DNA of 64,000 nt from QVMG01 sp032073245. GTDB lineage: Bacteria > Bacteroidota > Bacteroidia > Bacteroidales > Tannerellaceae. Shown here piece by piece: positions 59,183 to 64,000 of this stretch. Made by a program: the position numbers and the translations under genes. The notes beneath the pieces were generated by a model. The model was not told the origin of the DNA. It searched no databases and was given only the letters and a program-made list of their open reading frames with translations. Location: contig DAMANX010000008.1 of NCBI GenBank assembly GCA_032073245.1, positions 1 through 64,000 of the forward strand. The letters are read 5' to 3'. How positions within the stretch are numbered: the first letter of the stretch is position 1; the number at the start of each line of letters is the position of its first letter.

Positions 59183-60235
59183 ATGGATAAACGGATATAT
59201 ATACGTTGGATCATCTTGGCACTATTACTTGTTTTTGTCTGGATGTCAATGGGATTGGTTGATCTCAGTGAATGGTATGCCGTGCGTATATATCCATCCG
59301 TATCTTATGGATTGTCTCTTTTTTCTTCTGTTTTCCCTTTTTCAGTAGGGGATTGTTTTATTGTCGGTAGCATTTTGGGGTTATTTATTTACCTTATCTA
59401 TAGCCTGATTAAACGAAAGAATATAGGCCGTATGTTACGGCATACGATTGAATATCTTGTTTGGGTATATGTATGGTTCTACCTGTCTTGGGGATTAAAT
59501 TACTTTCGGCATGATTTCTATGCCCGTTCAGGGATACAACCTGTTTCTTATTCTTCTGAGGAGTTTGCCCGTTTTCTTGATTCTTATACAGATTCGCTAA
59601 ATACTACATTTATCCGGGTAGATACTATCAATAAACCATTAGTTGCAGAAGAAACGAAGAAATCCTACCGCAATTTACCTACGAAGTTGAGGCTTGTTGA
59701 CCCGGCTGATCATTTAAAAGAAAAGCCGATGTTATCGTCTGTATTTATGAGCAAGGTAGGAGTAAAGGGTTATATGAACCCATTTTTTACAGAGTTCAAT
59801 TTGAATCAAAAACTACCACCTGTTAGTTATCCCAGTACTTATACACATGAGATGGCACACGTTCTAGGTATCACCAGTGAAGCGGAAGCAAATCTCTATG
59901 CTTATATTGTTTGCACTTCTTCGGAAATTCCCGAAATACGCTTTAGTGGCTATTACTCCCTTTTCTCTTATGTAATAGGAACTGCAAAGCGGCTTTTATC
60001 AGCAGAAGATTTTACAGTCTGGATTGAAAGGCTTGATCCGGAAATCAAGAAGTTATATAATGAAGAGGCTTCTTTTTGGCAATCACTTTACGATCCGACA
60101 ATTGGGAAAATACAAGATCGTATTTACAATCTCTTCCTTAAAGGGAATAACATATCATCCGGAACCATGAATTATTCTCAAGTGATCGGATTGGTTATTT
60201 CATTAAAGTCGGCAAACTATAATCTCATAAGATAA
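59183..60235 (+). CDS. DUF3810 membrane protein with HExxH metallopeptidase motif
   Basis: A 350-residue protein with three N-terminal membrane helices (WIILALLLVFVWMSMGLVDL, GDCFIVGSILGLFIYLIYSL, IEYLVWVYVWFYLSWGLNY). A long soluble region follows with the zinc-peptidase motif H222-E-M-A-H226 in YTHEMAHVLGITSEAEANLY; E235 or E237 may be the third ligand. KVGVKGYMNPFFTEFNLNQK just before it is typical of the DUF3810 family in Bacteroidetes. It may act as a membrane-bound protease facing outward, but no substrate is known. It starts 4 bp after metH, so it is co-transcribed. The activity is inferred from the motif only. Confidence 0.88.
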   Translation: MDKRIYIRWIILALLLVFVWMSMGLVDLSEWYAVRIYPSVSYGLSLFSSVFPFSVGDCFIVGSILGLFIYLIYSLIKRKNIGRMLRHTIEYLVWVYVWFYLSWGLNYFRHDFYARSGIQPVSYSSEEFARFLDSYTDSLNTTFIRVDTINKPLVAEETKKSYRNLPTKLRLVDPADHLKEKPMLSSVFMSKVGVKGYMNPFFTEFNLNQKLPPVSYPSTYTHEMAHVLGITSEAEANLYAYIVCTSSEIPEIRFSGYYSLFSYVIGTAKRLLSAEDFTVWIERLDPEIKKLYNEEASFWQSLYDPTIGKIQDRIYNLFLKGNNISSGTMNYSQVIGLVISLKSANYNLIR

Positions 60236-60266
60236 GTTTCTTTCGCCTCAAATTCCAAATTAGTAT

Positions 60267-60274
60267 TATCTTTG
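60267..60274 (+). promoter_or_regulatory. -7 box of aspS
   Basis: TATCTTTG, a full match to TAnnTTTG, 64 bp before the aspS ATG at 60339. Confidence 0.6.
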
Positions 60275-60338
60275 CGTGTTCAGTCCATATCTCATAGATC
60301 ATTGACTGAAAACAGAATATAATATTTAATAAGAATAT

Positions 60339-62096
60339 ATGTATAGAACTAGGACTTGTGGCGGTTTACGCCTAGCCGATGAAGGATTAGAAGTTGTGTT
60401 GGCCGGATGGGTACAACGAAGTCGTAAAATGGGTGGTATGACTTTTGTCGATCTTCGCGATCGTTATGGTATCACACAGTTGGCATTTAACCAGGAAGTA
60501 AATGCGTCTTTATTTGAACAAGCAAATAAACTTGGACGGGAATATGTAATACAAGTTACGGGAACAGTAAGTGAGCGTTCCAGTAAAAATTCTAATATAC
60601 CTACAGGAGATATTGAACTTATCGTTTCAAAACTAACAGTCCTGAATGCTGCAGTAACTCCTCCTTTTACTATAGAAGATGAAACAGATGGTGGTGATGA
60701 TATCCGCATGAAATATCGTTACCTCGATTTACGCCGTAATCCGGTACGGGCTAATCTGGAGCTTCGCCATAAAATGACTATTGCAGTTCGCCAATATCTG
60801 GATCAACAAGGTTTTCTGGAAGTTGAAACACCCGTACTTGTGAATTCAACTCCTGAAGGGGCTCGTGACTTTGTAGTCCCTTCACGTATGAATCCGGGTC
60901 AATTCTATGCATTGCCACAATCGCCTCAAACACTCAAACAATTGTTGATGGTTTCGGGTTTTGACCGTTATTTCCAGATTGTTAAGTGTTTCCGTGATGA
61001 GGACTTACGTGCAGACCGTCAACCCGAGTTCACACAAATTGACTGTGAGATGAGTTTTGTCGGACAGGAGGATGTTTTGAATATGTTTGAAGGATTATCA
61101 AAATATTTGTTTAAGACTGTTCGTGGGGTAGATATAAAAGAACCTTTTGCCCGTATGTCATGGCACGATGCAATGAAGTATTACGGAAGTGACAAACCTG
61201 ACTTGCGTTTCGGTATGCCTTTTGTTGAGCTTATGGACATAATGAAAGGGCATGGTTTCTCTGTCTTTGATGATGCAACTTATGTGGGAGGTATTTGTGC
61301 CGAAGGAGCAGCAGGTTTTACCCGGAAGCAACTGGATGCTTTAACTGATTATGTGAAGCGTCCGCAAATCGGAGCAAAGGGAATGGTTTATGCACGTGTT
61401 GAAGAAGATGGAAATGTTAAGTCAAGTGTCGATAAATTCTATACACAAGAAGTGCTTCAGCAAATGAAAGCGGCTTTTGGTGCCAAACCAGGTGATCTTA
61501 TCCTTATTCTTTCAGGTGATGAAATAATGAAAACACGTAAACAATTATGCGAGCTTCGACTGGAAGTTGGAAACCAATTGGGATTACGTGATAAGAATAA
61601 ATTTGTTTGCTTATGGGTTGTAGACTTCCCTCTGTTTGAATGGAGTGAAGAGGATCAACGCTTGTATGCAATGCACCATCCGTTTACCTCACCTAAACCG
61701 GAAGATATAGCTTTACTTGATACTGATCCGGCAGCCGTTCGTGCTAATGCCTATGATATGGTTATTAATGGAGTAGAAGTAGGAGGTGGTTCTATTCGTA
61801 TTCATGATAGTGAATTGCAGAATAAGATGTTCCAATTACTTGGTTTTACTCAAGAGAAAGCACAAGAACAATTTGGCTTCCTGATGAATGCATTTAAGTA
61901 TGGAGCTCCTCCTCATGGCGGTTTGGCTTATGGTTTGGATCGTTTTGTTTCTTTATTCGCAGGTCTGGATTCCATTCGCGACTGTATCGCATTCCCGAAA
62001 AACAACTCAGGACGTGATGTTATGCTTGATGCTCCAGGATCTATAGACCAGACACAATTAGATGAACTGAATCTTGAAGTGCATATAAAAGAATAA
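60339..62096 (+). CDS. aspS: Aspartate--tRNA ligase
   Basis: A 585-residue class IIb synthetase that charges tRNA-Asp. The N-terminal OB fold (anticodon binding) has LAGWVQRSRKMGGMTFVDLR and GITQLAFNQ. The catalytic core carries motif 1 (QGFLEVETPVLVNSTPEGAR), motif 2 (CFRDEDLRADRQPEFTQID), the bacterial GAD insertion domain (about residues 280-410), and motif 3 (PHGGLAYGLDRFVSLFAG). The length is typical of the bacterial rather than the shorter archaeal type, so it should be discriminating unless a gat system exists elsewhere. The start at 60339 (MYRTRTCGGLRLADEG) is conserved. It has its own promoter box at 60267-60274. Confidence 0.98.
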   Translation: MYRTRTCGGLRLADEGLEVVLAGWVQRSRKMGGMTFVDLRDRYGITQLAFNQEVNASLFEQANKLGREYVIQVTGTVSERSSKNSNIPTGDIELIVSKLTVLNAAVTPPFTIEDETDGGDDIRMKYRYLDLRRNPVRANLELRHKMTIAVRQYLDQQGFLEVETPVLVNSTPEGARDFVVPSRMNPGQFYALPQSPQTLKQLLMVSGFDRYFQIVKCFRDEDLRADRQPEFTQIDCEMSFVGQEDVLNMFEGLSKYLFKTVRGVDIKEPFARMSWHDAMKYYGSDKPDLRFGMPFVELMDIMKGHGFSVFDDATYVGGICAEGAAGFTRKQLDALTDYVKRPQIGAKGMVYARVEEDGNVKSSVDKFYTQEVLQQMKAAFGAKPGDLILILSGDEIMKTRKQLCELRLEVGNQLGLRDKNKFVCLWVVDFPLFEWSEEDQRLYAMHHPFTSPKPEDIALLDTDPAAVRANAYDMVINGVEVGGGSIRIHDSELQNKMFQLLGFTQEKAQEQFGFLMNAFKYGAPPHGGLAYGLDRFVSLFAGLDSIRDCIAFPKNNSGRDVMLDAPGSIDQTQLDELNLEVHIKE

Positions 62097-62101
62097 CTAG
62101 T

Positions 62102-62251
62102 GGGGCAGACTAAAAAGTCCAAAAGAAAAAATGAAACACAGAGACACAGAGAATACAGAGTTTATATTATGCTGATAGGAAGGAATCTATAAATCTCCGT
62201 GTTCTCAGTGTCTCTGTGTTTAGCTCTTTGCATTGACTTTTAGTCAGCCCC
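62102..62251. repeat. Nested ~150-bp inverted repeat of the 'cacagagacac' family, copy 2
   Basis: Outer arms GGGGCAGACTAAAAAGTC and GACTTTTAGTCAGCCCC (62102-62119 and 62235-62251) enclose inner arms AAACACAGAGACACAGAG.. (62134-62160) and ..GTGTCTCTGTGTTT (62195-62221, 3 mismatches). It is related to 45083-45154. It lies between aspS and the Nif3-like gene. Confidence 0.85.
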
Positions 62252-62267
62252 GTTCAAAAATATAATT

Positions 62268-63365
62268 ATGCTAAAGGTCAAGGAAATATTAAAAGAAATA
62301 GAACGTTTCGCCCCGCTTCCATTGCAAGAAGATTTTGATAATGCAGGAGTGCAGGTTGGTGATGTAAACCAATATGCGACCGGTGCATTGCTTTGCCTGG
62401 ATGTAACGGAAGAAGTTATTGATGAAGCAATTGTAAGGGAATGTAATCTGATTATTTCTCATCATCCTTTGGCCTTTAAACCATTTAAATCACTTAGAGG
62501 TGCTACCTATGTTGAGCGTTGTATGATTAAGGCCTGTAAACATGATATTGTTATCTATGCTGCTCATACAAACCTCGATAATGCACAAGGTGGAGTAAAT
62601 TATAAATTGGCGGAAATAATAGGGCTGCAAAATATACGGATTCTTAGTCCACAGAAAAATGCCTTATTGAAATTGGTTACTTTTGTGCCTACACCGTATG
62701 CTGAGATTGTTCGTAATGCACTATTTAATGCTGGAGCTGGAAATATAGGTAATTATGATTCCTGTAGTTTTAACCTGTATGGTGATGGTACATATCGTGC
62801 TCAGGATGGAGCTCATCCCTTTCGTGGTGAAATAGGAAAAATACATGTTGAAAATGAAACACGGATTGAAATTATATTGCCAGCTTTTAAGAAAATAGCT
62901 GTAAAGCGTGCACTTCTTTCCGTTCATCCCTATGAAGAACCAGCTTTTGATTTTTACCCATTGGATAATACATGGGAGCAAGCCGGTTCGGGTGTAGTAG
63001 GGGAGTTACCCGAGGAAGAGGATGAGTTGTTCTTTTTACAAAGGCTTAAAGATTTGTTTGATGTTCCTTGTGTAAAACATTCTCCACTTACTGGAAAACG
63101 AATCCGAGAGGTGGCATTGTGTGGAGGGAGTGGAGCATTCCTTATAAAAGAGGCTATCGCTTATGGAGCAGATATTTTTATTACAGGTGAAGCCAAGTAT
63201 AATGATTACTATGATGTAGAAGATCGTATTCTACTGGCGGTAATTGGGCATTATGAATCGGAAGTCTGTACAAAAGAGATATTTTATAATTTATTATCGA
63301 AAAAATTCCCTACCTTTGCACTTCATTTATCGAATGTAAATTCAAACCCAGTAAATTATTTATAG
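62268..63365 (+). CDS. Nif3-like dinuclear metal center protein
   Basis: A 365-residue Nif3/DUF34 protein (YbgI class), forming hexameric toroids with a two-metal site. The family signatures are DFDNAGVQVGDVNQYATGAL, CNLIISHHPLAFKPFKSL with the HH metal ligands, IVIYAAHTNLDNAQGGVNY, and near the end the ADIFITGEAKYNDYYDVED and LAVIGHYESE motifs that complete the metal site. An inserted PII-like domain (about residues 125-230) contains KLVTFVPTPYAEIVRNALF, typical of the long bacterial form. Its function is still open (GTP cyclohydrolase-like or metal-related). A coiled-coil zinc-ribbon gene follows by 1 bp, a common pairing. Confidence 0.93.
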   Translation: MLKVKEILKEIERFAPLPLQEDFDNAGVQVGDVNQYATGALLCLDVTEEVIDEAIVRECNLIISHHPLAFKPFKSLRGATYVERCMIKACKHDIVIYAAHTNLDNAQGGVNYKLAEIIGLQNIRILSPQKNALLKLVTFVPTPYAEIVRNALFNAGAGNIGNYDSCSFNLYGDGTYRAQDGAHPFRGEIGKIHVENETRIEIILPAFKKIAVKRALLSVHPYEEPAFDFYPLDNTWEQAGSGVVGELPEEEDELFFLQRLKDLFDVPCVKHSPLTGKRIREVALCGGSGAFLIKEAIAYGADIFITGEAKYNDYYDVEDRILLAVIGHYESEVCTKEIFYNLLSKKFPTFALHLSNVNSNPVNYL

Positions 63366-63366
63366 A

Positions 63367-64000
63367 ATGGCTACAGATAAACACTCAGCTGAAAAAGAAT
63401 ATACGGTTGAAGAAAAGCTTTCTACACTGTATCAGCTTCAGACAATGATGACTGAAATTGATAAGATCAAAACACTTCGTGGTGAGTTACCTTTGGAGGT
63501 ACAAGACCTGGAAGATGAGATCGCGGGACTGGAAACACGTCTTTATAACTATCAGGCAGATATTAAAGAGTATGAAACAGCGGTTGTAGAACAGAAGAAT
63601 AAAATTACCGATTCTACAGCGTTGATTGAAAGATATAAATCGCAACTAGATAACGTACGAAATAACCGTGAATTCGACAATTTATCAAAAGAAATCGAAT
63701 TTCAGGGATTAGAAATTGAATTTTCTGAAAAGAAAATACGTGAGTTCGGTGAAGCTATCACAGTGAAAAAAGAGGAAATTGCTCAATTGTCGGAAAATCT
63801 GGATGGCCGTAAGGCTGACTTGGTACAAAAACAAGGAGAGTTGGAAGAAATCGTTTCTGAAACAAAGCAGGAAGAAGAAAAACTTCGTGAGAAAGCAAAA
63901 AAACTTGAAGCAACTGTTGAACCACGTTTATTAACAGCTTTCAAACGTATTCGTAAAGGAGCACGCAATGGACTTGCTGTTGTTTATATTCAACGTGATG
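63367..64000 (+). CDS. C4-type zinc ribbon coiled-coil protein (partial, 3' end outside window)
   Basis: A protein starting at the ATG at 63367 (MATDKHSAEKEYTVEEKLS), open for 211 codons to the window end. Most of it is a long antiparallel coiled coil (EDEIAGLETRLYNYQADI, DNVRNNREFDNLSKEIEFQG, REKAKKLEATVEPRLLTAF). The stretch NRE-x-D/E-L-x-x-E-I is typical of the CdsZ/YbgI-neighbour zinc ribbon family. The C4 zinc ribbon at the end is not yet reached in this window. In many bacteria this protein is encoded next to Nif3, as here, with only 1 bp between them. It is a putative nucleic-acid or ribosome-associated factor. Confidence 0.9.
   Translation, partial: MATDKHSAEKEYTVEEKLSTLYQLQTMMTEIDKIKTLRGELPLEVQDLEDEIAGLETRLYNYQADIKEYETAVVEQKNKITDSTALIERYKSQLDNVRNNREFDNLSKEIEFQGLEIEFSEKKIREFGEAITVKKEEIAQLSENLDGRKADLVQKQGELEEIVSETKQEEEKLREKAKKLEATVEPRLLTAFKRIRKGARNGLAVVYIQRD

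Overview
The window looks like a chromosome segment of a Bacteroidales bacterium, probably Parabacteroides or a close relative in Tannerellaceae or Bacteroidaceae. The signs are Bacteroidetes-type promoters (TAnnTTTG at -7), a near absence of Shine-Dalgarno sites, many SusC/TonB-type receptors, FimB/Mfa2 fimbrial genes, DUF4374, DUF3575, DUF3868, DUF5063 and DUF3810 families, and many short-spaced lipoproteins. The genus is an inference from family content; no 16S rRNA gene is present.

Layout. 1-14.2 kb is housekeeping and envelope: ftsH (cut by the window edge) with rsfS, tRNA-Gln, a TerC-type membrane protein, a DUF763 protein, a DsbA-like oxidoreductase, and an alpha-2-macroglobulin lipoprotein followed by penicillin-binding protein 1C. 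About 14.5-20 kb is a small mobilizable island: a KilA-N protein and a DnaJ-domain membrane protein as cargo, a MobV relaxase with an oriT-like hairpin region, and a tyrosine integrase broken by one in-frame stop. 20.2-23.6 kb holds a two-component system, a small lipoprotein and 3-methyladenine glycosylase. 23.8-28.9 kb is a TonB receptor / DUF4374 lipoprotein / heme-type membrane protein operon that resembles siderophore-iron uptake. Then come malate dehydrogenase and a seven-gene Mfa-type fimbrial operon (30.3-37.9 kb) with a candidate invertible segment upstream of it.

38.3-40.7 kb is an overlapping three-gene operon (RlmI-like methyltransferase, RNase D-like exonuclease, DUF5063). 40.9-46.7 kb holds ftsK, a LolA-like protein, trxB and a GHL10-type glycoside hydrolase-like protein. 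46.8-50 kb is a metal-linked cluster: a small Cys/His protein, a TonB receptor with a cysteine cluster, and a secreted heavy-metal-associated protein. 50.5-54.1 kb holds an ECF sigma factor, a protein built to span both membranes, and lipoproteins. 54.1 kb to the end holds a Yip1-like protein, smpB, metH, a DUF3810 protein, aspS, a Nif3-like protein and the start of a coiled-coil zinc-ribbon protein.

The spaces between genes are unusually structured. They carry two arrays of five 22-bp palindromic units with unrelated sequences, two copies of a ~195-bp palindromic element, two copies of a 'cacagagacac' inverted repeat, and several REP-like hairpins. The most notable points are the dual-membrane anti-sigma-like protein, the paired 22-bp arrays, the candidate fimbrial inverton, a Cys/His double hairpin in a fimbrial lipoprotein, and the integrase frozen by a single nonsense codon. 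All calls rest on reading the sequence; no database search was run.
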